Positions 15,477 through 23,775 of a DNA stretch of 64,000 bases are shown piece by piece (within the stretch, counting starts at the first letter, position 1; the number at the start of each line of letters is the position of its first letter). The stretch covers positions 4,501,501-4,565,500 of the forward strand of contig NZ_CP015849.1 of NCBI RefSeq assembly GCF_001654495.1, written 5' to 3'. Position numbers and translations under genes: made by a program. Under the pieces are notes generated by a model. The model saw only the letters and a program-made list of their open reading frames with translations, ran no database searches and was not told the origin of the DNA. Origin of the DNA: Streptomyces sp. SAT1 (GTDB taxonomy: Bacteria; Actinomycetota; Actinomycetes; Streptomycetales; Streptomycetaceae).

Positions 15477-17132
15477 ATCGACGCGTCCAGCAGCCCTCCG
15501 CTCACCGCTCAGCCGACAGCCGCGGTCGAGCTCGCGGGCATCACCAAGCGGTTCCCCGGAGTCGTCGCCAACCACGACATCCGCCTCACGGTCCGCCGCG
15601 GCACCGTCCACGCCCTCGTCGGCGAGAACGGCGCCGGCAAGTCGACCCTGATGAAGATCCTCTACGGCATGCAGAAGCCGGACGAGGGCACCATCACCGT
15701 CGACGGCGAACAGGTGGCCTTCGGCAGCCCCGCCGACGCCATCGCCCGCGGCATCGGCATGGTCCACCAGCACTTCATGCTGGCCGACAACCTGACCGTC
15801 CTGGAGAACGTGGTCCTCGGCAGCGAGAAGCTGCACGGCATCGGCGGCGCCGCCCGCAGGAAGATCAAGGAGATCTCCGACCGGTACGGCCTCGGCGTGC
15901 GTCCCGACGCCCTCGTCGAGGACCTCGGCGTCGCCGACCGCCAGCGGGTGGAGATCCTCAAGGTCCTCTACCGCGGCGCCAAGACCCTCATCCTCGACGA
16001 GCCGACCGCCGTGCTGGTCCCGCAGGAGGTCGACGCGCTCTTCGACAACCTGCGCGAACTGAAGTCCGAGGGCCTCTCCGTCATCTTCATCTCCCACAAG
16101 CTGGGCGAGGTCCTCTCGGTCGCCGACGACATCACCGTCATCCGGCGCGGCACCACGGTCGGCACCGCCGTCCCCGCCGAGACCACCCCGCGCCAGCTCG
16201 CCGAGATGATGGTCGGCAGCGAACTGCCGACGCCGGAGACCGCCGAGTCGACGGTCACCGACCGCCCGGTACTTGAGGTGCATGGCCTCACCGTCATCGA
16301 CAAGGGCGCCATCAAGCTCAACAAGATGACGCCCGCCGGCATGCTGATGGACGAGGTGAAGCGCGGCACGGTACGCCTCGCTCTGGACGACATCACCTTC
16401 ACCATCCACGCCGGCGAGGTCCTCGGCCTCGCGGGCGTCGAGGGCAACGGCCAGACCGAGCTGATCGAGGCCCTCATCGGCCTCAAGCACGCCGACTCCG
16501 GCTCGATCAGCCTGCTCGGCGAGGACATCACCCCCTGGCCCACCCGCAGGCGCCGCGAGTCCGGCGTCGGCTACATCCCCGAGGACCGCCACCGCCACGG
16601 CCTCCTCCTGGAAGCCCCGCTGTGGGAGAACCGCATCCTCGGGCACGTCACCGAGCGCCCCAACGCCAAGGGCTTCTGGCTCGACCCCAAGGGCGCCCAG
16701 GCCGACACCCGCCGGATCGTCGAGGAGTACGACGTCCGCACCCCCGGCATCGACGTCACCGCCGCCTCCCTGTCCGGCGGCAACCAGCAGAAGCTGATCG
16801 TCGGCCGCGAGATGAGCCACGCCCCGAAGTTCCTCATCGCCGCCCATCCCACCCGGGGCGTGGACGTCGGTGCCCAGGCGCAGATCTGGGACCAGATCCG
16901 CGAGGCCCGCCGCGAGGGCCTGGCCGTGCTGCTGATCTCCGCCGACCTGGACGAGCTGATCGGCCTGTCCGACACCCTGCGGGTGATCTACAACGGCAGG
17001 TTCGTCGCCGACGCCGACCCGGCCACCATCACCCCGGAGGAACTGGGCTCGGCCATGACGGGTGCCGCCGCAGGCCACCTGGAATCCGCAGAGACCACCG
17101 ACGACGCCGGTCCGGAGGACGAGGCCCGATGA
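15477..17132 (+). CDS. Nucleoside ABC transporter, tandem ATP-binding protein, apparent AUC start codon
   Basis: Energises uptake with two ABC modules in 551 aa (RbsA/YufO type). Module 1 has a canonical Walker A GENGAGKST (residues 49-57), Walker B TLILDEPT and a divergent signature LGVADRQRVEI. Module 2 has a degenerate P-loop GVEGNGQTEL, a canonical LSGGNQQK and a degenerate Walker B LIAAHPT. Module asymmetry of this kind is usual in this subfamily. No ATG, GTG or TTG lies in frame between the stop at 15462-15464 and ATG 15651, which is past Walker A. An ATC at 15477, eight bases after GAGGAG, gives the N-terminus (M)DASSSPPLTAQPTAAVE. Stop overlaps the permease start (ATGA). Confidence 0.88.
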   Translation: MDASSSPPLTAQPTAAVELAGITKRFPGVVANHDIRLTVRRGTVHALVGENGAGKSTLMKILYGMQKPDEGTITVDGEQVAFGSPADAIARGIGMVHQHFMLADNLTVLENVVLGSEKLHGIGGAARRKIKEISDRYGLGVRPDALVEDLGVADRQRVEILKVLYRGAKTLILDEPTAVLVPQEVDALFDNLRELKSEGLSVIFISHKLGEVLSVADDITVIRRGTTVGTAVPAETTPRQLAEMMVGSELPTPETAESTVTDRPVLEVHGLTVIDKGAIKLNKMTPAGMLMDEVKRGTVRLALDDITFTIHAGEVLGLAGVEGNGQTELIEALIGLKHADSGSISLLGEDITPWPTRRRRESGVGYIPEDRHRHGLLLEAPLWENRILGHVTERPNAKGFWLDPKGAQADTRRIVEEYDVRTPGIDVTAASLSGGNQQKLIVGREMSHAPKFLIAAHPTRGVDVGAQAQIWDQIREARREGLAVLLISADLDELIGLSDTLRVIYNGRFVADADPATITPEELGSAMTGAAAGHLESAETTDDAGPEDEAR

Positions 17133-18259
17133 AGAAGTTCGACAAGGAGCGGGTGCTCCTCGCGGTGGCCGGCCCGGTCATCGCGCTCGTCGCGGCGATC
17201 GTACTGACCTCGGTCGTGCTGATCGCCTCGGGCAAGAACCCGATCGAGCCGTACACGCTGATGCTTCAGCAGGCCGGGTACTCCGACGTCCAGGTGCTGA
17301 TCCTGAACCAGGCGTCCATGTACTACCTGGCCGCGCTCGCGGTCGCCGTCGGCTTCCGCATGAACCTGTTCAACATCGGCGTCGACGGCCAGTACCGGCT
17401 CGCCGCGATGGTGACCGCCGTGGTCGGCGCCCACCTCGCCCTGCCGTCCTTCCTCCAGATCCCCGTGCTGCTCCTCGTGGGCATGCTCACCGGCGCCTTC
17501 TGGGCCGGCATCGCGGGCGTCCTGAAGGTCACCCGGGGCGTGAGCGAGGTCGTCGCGACGATCATGCTCAACTCCATCGCCACCAGCCTCATCGGCTACC
17601 TCACCCTGAACAGCGTGTGGGGCGTGCAGGTCGGCAACAACTCGACCACCGGCACCATGAAGGACTCCGGCTGGGTCCCCGGCATCGACCTCGGCTCGGA
17701 CGTCGGCGAGATCTACGGCCTGGTCTTCCTCGCCATCGCCATGGGCGTCGTCTACTGGGTCGTCCTCAACCGCACCCGCTTCGGCTTCGACCTGCGCGCC
17801 ACCGGCGAGTCCGAGTCCGCCGCCGCGGCCTCCGGCGTCGACGCCAAGAAGATGGTTCTCACCGCCATGCTGATCTCCGGCGCGGTCGCGGGCCTCTCCG
17901 GCCTGCCGCTGCTGCTCGGCGACGCCCACACCTACAGCCTGAGCTTCCCCACCGGTCTCGGCTTCACCGGCATCACCATCGCCCTGCTCGGCCGCAACAA
18001 CCCGGTCGGCATCGCCGTCGCCGCGCTGCTGATCGCCTTCCTCGACAAGGCGTCCCCCGCCCTCGACTACGCCACCCCGGTGGCGTACGAGAAGGAGATC
18101 GCCACGATCATGCAGGGCCTGATCGTCTTCGCGGTCGTCATCTCCTACGAGGCCGTGCGCCAGTGGGGTCTGCGCCGCCAGCAGAAGCAGGTCGGCCTGG
18201 AACTCGCCGTGGCCGCCGCCCAGAACAACTCCGAGAAGAAGGAGGTGGCGGCCCGATGA
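17129..18259 (+). CDS. Nucleoside ABC transporter permease 1
   Basis: 376-aa inner-membrane permease of the branched-chain/ribose/BMP type (BPD_transp_2). A short cytoplasmic N-terminus (MKKFDKERVLLAVAGP) leads into eight or more hydrophobic segments, with the family blocks FRMNLFNIGVDGQYRLAAM and GLGFTGITIALLGRNNPVGI. ATG 17129 overlaps the ATPase stop and its own stop overlaps permease 2, so the operon is translationally coupled. It probably forms a heterodimeric channel with the next gene product. Confidence 0.88.
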   Translation: MKKFDKERVLLAVAGPVIALVAAIVLTSVVLIASGKNPIEPYTLMLQQAGYSDVQVLILNQASMYYLAALAVAVGFRMNLFNIGVDGQYRLAAMVTAVVGAHLALPSFLQIPVLLLVGMLTGAFWAGIAGVLKVTRGVSEVVATIMLNSIATSLIGYLTLNSVWGVQVGNNSTTGTMKDSGWVPGIDLGSDVGEIYGLVFLAIAMGVVYWVVLNRTRFGFDLRATGESESAAAASGVDAKKMVLTAMLISGAVAGLSGLPLLLGDAHTYSLSFPTGLGFTGITIALLGRNNPVGIAVAALLIAFLDKASPALDYATPVAYEKEIATIMQGLIVFAVVISYEAVRQWGLRRQQKQVGLELAVAAAQNNSEKKEVAAR

Positions 18260-19518
18260 CCACCGCGACCATCGCCAAGCCGCAGGCGAAGCAGCCCGGC
18301 CGGGGCAGCCGCCGGTTCTCCCTGCCGGTGCTCCTGCTGATCATCGCGGGCGTCCTGGTCCTGACCTCCGTCGTCCGCCTGATCACCGGCGCCGACGGCA
18401 TCACCTCCACCGGGCAGATGTCCACCGCGCTGCGCCTGGCCGTGCCGATCGGCCTCGCCGGGCTCGGCGGTCTGTGGGCCGAGCGGGCGGGCGTCGTCAA
18501 CATCGGCCTCGAAGGCATGATGATCCTCGGCACCTGGTTCGGCGCCTGGGCCGGCTACCAGTGGGGCCCGTGGACCGGTGTCCTGTTCGGCATCGTCGGC
18601 GGCTGCCTCGGCGCGATCCTGCACGCCGTCGCCACGGTGACGTTCAACGTCAACCACATCGTCTCCGGTGTGGCCATCAACATCCTGGCCCTCGGCACCA
18701 CCCGCTATCTGTCGAAGTTCACCTTCGAGGGCGTCCCGCAGGGCTCCTCCAAGCAGTCCCCGCCGATCGACTCGCTGGGCACCTTCGACATCCCCGGCCT
18801 GTCGGGCTGGCTGGACACCCTCAACGAGAAGCACTGGTTCCTGGTCTCCGACGTGGCCGGCCTCATCGGCGGCCTGATCACCGACCTGTCGCCGCTCACC
18901 GTCGTCGCCGTGGCCCTCGTCCCGCTGTCCTGGTGGGTGCTGTGGCGCACCGCCTTCGGGCTGCGGCTGCGCTCCTGCGGCGAGAACCCGGTGGCCGCCG
19001 AGTCCCTCGGCGTCAACGTCTACAAGTACAAGTACCTGGCCGTGATCATCTCCGGCGGCTTCGCCGGCCTCGGCGGTGCCTTCCTGTCCATCGTCGCCTC
19101 GAACGTCTACCTCGACGGCCAGACCGCGGGCCGCGGCTACATCGGCCTCGCGGCCATGATCTTCGGCAACTGGATGCCGGGCGGCCTCGCCCTCGGCGCC
19201 GGGCTCTTCGGCTACACCGACAGCCTGAACCTGCGCGGCGGCACCACCAACGTGCACGCGCTGATCCTGCTGCTGGCGATCCTGCTGGTGTGCGGGGTGG
19301 CGTACCTGGTGTGGCGCAGGAAGCTCGTCCCGGCCGTCATCACCGCCGTGATCTCGGCGCTGATGTTCGTCTGGTACGCCGGCACCAGCGACGTACCCAA
19401 GCAGGTCGTCACCGCCACCCCGTACATCGTCACCCTGCTGGTGCTGTCGCTGTCCGCGCAGCACCTGCGGATGCCGAAGGCGGACGGACTGCCGTACCGG
19501 AAGGGGCAGGGCAAGTGA
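18256..19518 (+). CDS. Nucleoside ABC transporter permease 2
   Basis: 420-aa permease partner of the gene before it. N-terminal cytoplasmic tail (MTTATIAKPQAKQPGRG) then about nine to ten membrane segments. The conserved family block ERAGVVNIGLEGMMILGTW is present, as is RGYIGLAAMIFGNWMPGGLALGA near the C-terminus. Start and stop both overlap neighbours (ATGA at 18256, GTGA at 19515). Its position directly before cytidine deaminase and thymidine phosphorylase supports nucleosides rather than sugars as substrate. Confidence 0.88.
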   Translation: MTTATIAKPQAKQPGRGSRRFSLPVLLLIIAGVLVLTSVVRLITGADGITSTGQMSTALRLAVPIGLAGLGGLWAERAGVVNIGLEGMMILGTWFGAWAGYQWGPWTGVLFGIVGGCLGAILHAVATVTFNVNHIVSGVAINILALGTTRYLSKFTFEGVPQGSSKQSPPIDSLGTFDIPGLSGWLDTLNEKHWFLVSDVAGLIGGLITDLSPLTVVAVALVPLSWWVLWRTAFGLRLRSCGENPVAAESLGVNVYKYKYLAVIISGGFAGLGGAFLSIVASNVYLDGQTAGRGYIGLAAMIFGNWMPGGLALGAGLFGYTDSLNLRGGTTNVHALILLLAILLVCGVAYLVWRRKLVPAVITAVISALMFVWYAGTSDVPKQVVTATPYIVTLLVLSLSAQHLRMPKADGLPYRKGQGK

Positions 19519-19919
19519 CACAGAGCGCGCCGACCGTCGACTGGGCGGCCCTGCGCGAGGCGGCGCGGGCGGCGATGAGCCGGGCCTACGCCCCCTACTC
19601 GGGCTACCCGGTCGGCGTGGCCGCCCTGGTCGACGACGGCCGCACCGTCACCGGCTGCAATGTCGAGAACGCCTCCTACGGCATCGGACTGTGCGCCGAG
19701 TGCGGTCTGGTCTCGCAGCTCCAGAACAGCGGCGGCGGCCGGCTGACCCACTTCACCTGCGTGGACGGCAAGGGCGACATCCTCGTGCCGTGCGGGCGCT
19801 GCCGCCAGCTGCTGTACGAGTTCGGCGGGCCGGACCTGCTGCTGGAGACCCCGGCCGGGATCCTGCCGCTGGAGCGGATGCTGCCGCAGGCCTTCGGGCC
19901 GGAGCACCTCGCCAAGTGA
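19515..19919 (+). CDS. cdd: Cytidine deaminase
   Basis: Deaminates cytidine and deoxycytidine to uridine and deoxyuridine, the first intracellular step for imported pyrimidine nucleosides. The 134-aa length and three-cysteine zinc site (CAEC with catalytic Glu, then PCGRC) mark the small homotetrameric class; the substrate motif CNVENASYG is intact. The GTG start overlaps the permease stop by four bases. It supplies deoxyuridine to the next gene, thymidine phosphorylase. Confidence 0.94.
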   Translation: MTQSAPTVDWAALREAARAAMSRAYAPYSGYPVGVAALVDDGRTVTGCNVENASYGIGLCAECGLVSQLQNSGGGRLTHFTCVDGKGDILVPCGRCRQLLYEFGGPDLLLETPAGILPLERMLPQAFGPEHLAK

Positions 19920-19921
19920 CC

Positions 19922-19999
19922 CGGGTGCGGCCCCTCGGCGCCCGGCGCGGTCCAGCCCCCTGCGGGTGAGCCCGGCGCGGCGCGGAGGGGCCGCACCCG
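19922..19999 (+). promoter_or_regulatory. Long-range hairpin between cdd and deoA
   Basis: CGGGTGCGGCCCCTC (19922-19936) and GAGGGGCCGCACCCG (19985-19999) are perfect 15-bp inverted arms separated by 48 bases that contain a direct repeat GCCCGGCGCGG. The structure fills most of the 122-bp gap inside the operon. It may attenuate or stabilise the transcript so that deoA is expressed differently from the transporter. Confidence 0.5.
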
Positions 20000-20041
20000 T
20001 TCGAACAAGACCTTCGCACCCCGGAAGGAAGCGAAACAACC

Positions 20042-21325
20042 ATGGCCATGGACGCCATCTCCGTCATCCGCACCAAGCGGGACCGCGGCGGACTCAGCGA
20101 CGAGCAGATCGACTGGGTCATCGACGCGTACACCCGCGGGGAGGTCGCCGACGAGCAGATGTCCGCGCTCGCCATGGCCATCCTGCTCAACGGCATGGAC
20201 CGGCGGGAGATCGCCCGCTGGACCGCCGCGATGATCGCCTCCGGCGAGCGCATGGACTTCTCCTCGCTGTCGCGGCCCACCGCCGACAAGCACTCCACCG
20301 GCGGCGTCGGCGACAAGATCACCCTGCCGCTGGCCCCGCTCGTGGCCGCCTGCGGCGCGGCCGTCCCGCAGCTGTCCGGGCGCGGCCTCGGCCACACCGG
20401 CGGCACCCTGGACAAGCTGGAGTCCATCCCCGGCTGGCGCGCCCTGCTGTCCAACGAGGAGATGCTGTCCGTGCTGGACGGCGTCGGCGCGGTGATCTGC
20501 GCGGCGGGCGACGGCCTCGCCCCCGCCGACAAGAAGCTCTACGCCCTGCGGGACGTCACCGGCACGGTCGAGGCGATCCCGCTGATCGCCTCCTCCATCA
20601 TGTCCAAGAAGATCGCCGAGGGCACCGGCTCGCTGGTCCTGGACGTCAAGGTCGGCTCCGGCGCCTTCATGAAGACCGTCGAGGACGCCCGCGAACTGGC
20701 CTCCACCATGGTCGGCCTGGGCACCGACCACGGGGTGAAGACGGTCGCGCTGCTCACCGACATGTCCACCCCGCTCGGCCTGACCGCGGGCAACGCCCTG
20801 GAGGTCCGCGAGTCCGTCGAGGTGCTGGCCGGCGGCGGCCCCGCCGACGTCGTCGAACTGACCCTGGCCCTGGCCCGGGAGATGCTGGACGCGGCCGGCC
20901 TGAAGGACGCCGACCCGGCCAAGGCGCTGGCCGACGGCTCCGCCATGGACGTGTGGCGCCGCATGATCGCCGCGCAGGGCGGCGACCCGGACGCCGCGCT
21001 GCCCACCTCCCGGGAGCAGCACGTCGTCACGGCCCCCTCCTCCGGTGTCCTCACCCGCCTGGACGCCTACGCCGTCGGTGTCGCCGCCTGGCGCCTCGGC
21101 GCCGGCCGCGCCCGCAAGGAGGACCCGGTGCAGGCGGCGGCGGGCGTCGAACTGCACGCCAAGCCCGGTGACCCGGTCACCGCGGGCCAGCCTCTGCTGA
21201 CCCTGCACACCGACACCCCGGACCGCTTCGCGTACGCCTTGGAGGCCGTGGCCGGCTCCTACGACGTCGCCCCGGCGGGCACGGACTTCAGCGCCTCGCC
21301 GGTGGTCCTGGAGCGCATCGCCTGA
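20042..21325 (+). CDS. deoA: Thymidine / pyrimidine-nucleoside phosphorylase
   Basis: Cleaves thymidine, deoxyuridine or uridine with phosphate to the base and (deoxy)ribose-1-phosphate. The 427-aa chain carries the phosphate-binding loop KHSTGGVGDK, the family signature SGRGLGHTGGTLDKLE, the YALRDVTGTV segment and KVGSGAFMK. GGAAGGAAG precedes ATG 20042. It is the last gene of the transporter operon. The pentose-1-phosphate product is presumably isomerised by the phosphomutase at 41143-42780 and split by DeoC at 39067-40026. Confidence 0.94.
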   Translation: MAMDAISVIRTKRDRGGLSDEQIDWVIDAYTRGEVADEQMSALAMAILLNGMDRREIARWTAAMIASGERMDFSSLSRPTADKHSTGGVGDKITLPLAPLVAACGAAVPQLSGRGLGHTGGTLDKLESIPGWRALLSNEEMLSVLDGVGAVICAAGDGLAPADKKLYALRDVTGTVEAIPLIASSIMSKKIAEGTGSLVLDVKVGSGAFMKTVEDARELASTMVGLGTDHGVKTVALLTDMSTPLGLTAGNALEVRESVEVLAGGGPADVVELTLALAREMLDAAGLKDADPAKALADGSAMDVWRRMIAAQGGDPDAALPTSREQHVVTAPSSGVLTRLDAYAVGVAAWRLGAGRARKEDPVQAAAGVELHAKPGDPVTAGQPLLTLHTDTPDRFAYALEAVAGSYDVAPAGTDFSASPVVLERIA

Positions 21326-21367
21326 CCCGCGGCCCGCGGACTGCGGTGTGCAGCCCGCGTACGCGGA

Positions 21368-21403
21368 CGGACGGGACCGGTGCAGCGTCACCGGTCCCGT
21401 CCG
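21368..21403 (+). terminator. Terminator after deoA
   Basis: A perfect 15-bp stem, CGGACGGGACCGGTG (21368-21382) with CACCGGTCCCGTCCG (21389-21403) and a 6-base loop. It lies between convergent deoA and the AEC transporter gene and could serve both strands. Confidence 0.8.
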
Positions 21404-21450
21404 GCGTACGGGGCCTGGATCCCGGTGTCCGGTACGGGACTGAGGCGCCG

Positions 21451-22371
21451 TCAGCCCAGCAGTGCCGCCACCGCCACCAGGACCGGTACCGACAGCACCG
21501 TCGAGAGCAGGATCGACTCGCGGGCCAGGTCCTCGCCGACGCCGTACCGGCTCGCGTAGGTGAAGAGGTTCTGCGCGGCGGGCAGCGCCGAGGTCACCAC
21601 CACGTCCAGCAGCGCGGCGCCGTGCAGTCCGAAGACGCCCGCCGCCAGCGCCCAGGCGGCCACCGGCTGGCACACGGCCTTCAACGCCACCGACAGCAGC
21701 ACCGGCCGGCGGTCGAGCCCCCGGCCGGGCGCGGCGCTGCCGCGCAGCGCGATGCCGTACGCGAGCAGGACGGCCGGGACGGACATGTTGGCGATCAGGG
21801 TCAGCGGCTCCAGCACCGGGCCGGGAAGCGACAGCCCCGTCCCCGAGACCAGGACGCCGCCGAGCGCGCCCACCGCGATCGGATTGCGCAGCGGAGTGAG
21901 CAGCCGCCGCCACAGCGGCCCCTTGTCGCCCGCGCCGGTCAGGTCGAGCACCGTCAGCGCGACCGGGGTGACGACGATCTGCTGGAACAGCAGCACCGGC
22001 GCCACCAGGGAGGCGTCACCGAGGACGTACGCGGCGATCGGGATGCCCAGGTTCCCGGAGTTGACGTAACTGGAGCAGAGCGCGCCGATGGTGGTGCGGC
22101 CCACGCCCCAGCGGCGCACGGCACCGGCCGCGACGAACACCCCCGCTGCCGCCGCCGTGCTCAGCGCCGTCACCAGCAGCCGGCTGGAGAACACCACGGA
22201 CAGATCGGCGCGGGCCAGCGTGGTGAACAGCAGGGCCGGGGTCGCCACCTGGAAGGCAAGCCGGGTCAGCACCTCGCGGCCCTGCTCACCGAGCGAGCCG
22301 CGCCGGCCCAGGACGTACCCCACACCGATGACCACGGCGATGACCGCGAAACCGGTCAGCACCCCTTGCAC
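21451..22371 (-). CDS. AEC-family (auxin efflux carrier type) transporter
   Basis: 306-aa membrane transporter with about ten hydrophobic segments in the two-halves arrangement of the AEC family (malonate, malate or auxin-like anions in characterised members). SSYVNSGNLGIPIAAYVLGD contains the conserved NxGNxG block at the first half's broken helix, and TSALPAAQNLFTYASRYG the equivalent near the C-terminus. GTG 22371 is preferred because it begins directly before the first membrane segment (VLTGFAVIAVVIGVGY); an upstream ATG at 22470 would add a Pro/Arg-rich tail. Substrate is unknown. Confidence 0.8.
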   Translation of the reverse strand: MQGVLTGFAVIAVVIGVGYVLGRRGSLGEQGREVLTRLAFQVATPALLFTTLARADLSVVFSSRLLVTALSTAAAAGVFVAAGAVRRWGVGRTTIGALCSSYVNSGNLGIPIAAYVLGDASLVAPVLLFQQIVVTPVALTVLDLTGAGDKGPLWRRLLTPLRNPIAVGALGGVLVSGTGLSLPGPVLEPLTLIANMSVPAVLLAYGIALRGSAAPGRGLDRRPVLLSVALKAVCQPVAAWALAAGVFGLHGAALLDVVVTSALPAAQNLFTYASRYGVGEDLARESILLSTVLSVPVLVAVAALLG

Positions 22372-22497
22372 ACGGCCCCCTCGGCGGTCGGCGGTCCTGC
22401 GGGTGTCGGGGGCGGCGGGGGTCCGTGGCGCATGCCGCCCACCCTCCGGCGGGGGAGGGCGGGCGGTCAATGTGATCTCCGCCCGGTCGCCGGCGGA

Positions 22498-23262
22498 TCA
22501 GCGGCGCAGGCCGTCCGGCAGCCGCTGCGGCGGGAGTTCGGGGTTCCCGTCCGCGCCGATCGGGGTGTTCTCCGGGTAGCGGGCGCACTTTGCGGCGGCG
22601 GACACGGCGAGCCGGTCGCCGGGGAGGGCCCTGGCGTACAGGGTCGCGCCGCCGCCGGGCGGTACCGCCCGCAGGGTGGTCCTCTGGTCGGCGGTCGCGT
22701 TCTCGGTGATGTCCCAGCCCTGCCGCCGCAGTTCGGCGGCTGCCCGCCGCAGCGCCGACTGCCCCGCGGAGTCGGGGACGTTCTTCAGCGTCCACCGGCT
22801 GCTCACGGTGACCACGCCGGGCATGTTCGGCGGCGCGTCGTTGAACTGGTCCGCCAGGTGGCTCAGACCGGTGTAGGGGCAGTCGGTCTCGGCCTGGTGG
22901 CGCGGGCTGCTCGTGGGCTGGTCGTCCAGCTCGGCGTCCGGCAGGGCGAGGGCCGCGTAGACCTCCTGGGCGCGGGCGTCCAGCCGGTCGGCGGTGACGG
23001 CCGGGTCGGCGACCGGATAGGCGTCGCCGTCCCACCACTGCCGCGCCGTCAGCCCCGCGCCGAGGCTGAGCACGGTGGCGAGCGCCGTCAGCCCCACGGC
23101 CACCGTCACCCGGGTACGGCGCGAGCCGGCCGGACGCGGACCGGCCGCACGCGGACCGGAGGTGGCCGCGCCGGGCGGTACGGGCGGCACGGGCTGGGCG
23201 GACGGGGCAAGCGGACCTCGTGTCATGGGCAGCATGCTGCCGGGCGACGGCGGGCCGGACAT
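22498..23262 (-). CDS. Single-pass membrane protein of unknown function
   Basis: Up to 254 aa; not recognised. A Pro/Ala-rich cytoplasmic segment (about 1-50) precedes one hydrophobic helix (TVAVGLTALATVLSLGAGL), and the remaining ~180 residues are predicted outside the cell, with two cysteines (DCPYTGL and AAAKCARYPEN). The exposed part has an alternating alpha/beta look (ALRRAAAELRRQGWDITEN). Start could be ATG 23262 or ATG 23226. Its upstream region carries three 13-bp direct repeats with core TGAGTACG. Confidence 0.65.
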   Translation of the reverse strand: MSGPPSPGSMLPMTRGPLAPSAQPVPPVPPGAATSGPRAAGPRPAGSRRTRVTVAVGLTALATVLSLGAGLTARQWWDGDAYPVADPAVTADRLDARAQEVYAALALPDAELDDQPTSSPRHQAETDCPYTGLSHLADQFNDAPPNMPGVVTVSSRWTLKNVPDSAGQSALRRAAAELRRQGWDITENATADQRTTLRAVPPGGGATLYARALPGDRLAVSAAAKCARYPENTPIGADGNPELPPQRLPDGLRR

Positions 23263-23269
23263 GGGCGCG

Positions 23270-23308
23270 CGTACTCACACCGCGTACTCAAAGGGCGTAC
23301 TCAAGGAG
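23270..23308. repeat. Three 13-bp direct repeats with CGTACTCA core
   Basis: CGTACTCA occurs at 23270-23277, 23283-23290 and 23296-23303, at an exact 13-bp period, in the 5' region of the membrane protein gene at 22498-23262. Read on that gene's strand the core is TGAGTACG, the same half-site that forms the perfect palindrome before mmpB at 50999-51014. Confidence 0.65.
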
Positions 23309-23385
23309 GCGCGGGGTGCTCCCCGGGCGGGCGCGGGACCGGAACACGCCGGGCCGCGCCGAGAGGTTCGGGCCGAGCCGTGCCG

Positions 23386-23775
23386 ATGAGTTCAGGCCGT
23401 CGCGGCTGTCTACCGCACGTGGATGCCAGGACACCCGCCGTGCTCGTGCTGACCGGCCCCGTCACGCGTGACGAGGTGGCCGGGCTCTGCGCCGCCGTAC
23501 GTTCGCTGCTGGAAGCGGGAGGGCCGCCCGGGGTCGTCGTCTGTGACGTCGGCGGGCTGGGACCGCCGGGCCTGTGGGCCGTGGACCTGCTGGCGCGGCT
23601 CCAGCTGGCCGCCCGCCGGTCCGGCGGGCGGATCCGGCTGCGCGATCCCGACCCCGCGCTACCCCTGCTGCTCGACCTGGTCGGCCTCGCCTTCGAGACG
23701 GAGGGGCAGCCCGAACAGCGGGAACCACCGCTGGGTGTCCAGGAAGCAGTGGAACCCGGTGATCCGGCCCGCTGA
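23386..23775 (+). CDS. STAS-domain protein (anti-sigma-factor antagonist type)
   Basis: 129-aa protein whose core AVLVLTGPVTRDEVAGLCAA ... VVVCDVGGLGPPGLWAVDLLARLQLAARRSGGRIRLRD resembles SpoIIAA-like STAS domains, which bind anti-sigma factors. The usual phosphorylated Ser/Thr after the D(V/L) strand is not obvious (the position reads GGLGPPG), so it may be a non-phosphorylatable variant. ATG 23386 is used; GTG 23419 is an alternative. Its last 117 bases overlap the 3' end of the ECF sigma gene on the other strand. Confidence 0.6.
   Translation: MSSGRRGCLPHVDARTPAVLVLTGPVTRDEVAGLCAAVRSLLEAGGPPGVVVCDVGGLGPPGLWAVDLLARLQLAARRSGGRIRLRDPDPALPLLLDLVGLAFETEGQPEQREPPLGVQEAVEPGDPAR

Noticed and set aside
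12318..17078. A very long open frame (over 1,500 codons) on the minus strand opposite the BMP and ABC ATPase genes
   Set aside because: It is a GC-bias shadow: the plus-strand frames encode clear families with lipoboxes and Walker motifs, and the antisense translation is low-complexity without any family signature.
15651..17132. ATG 15651 as start of the ABC ATPase
   Set aside because: It would remove GENGAGKST, the only canonical P-loop in the protein, and has no ribosome-binding site.
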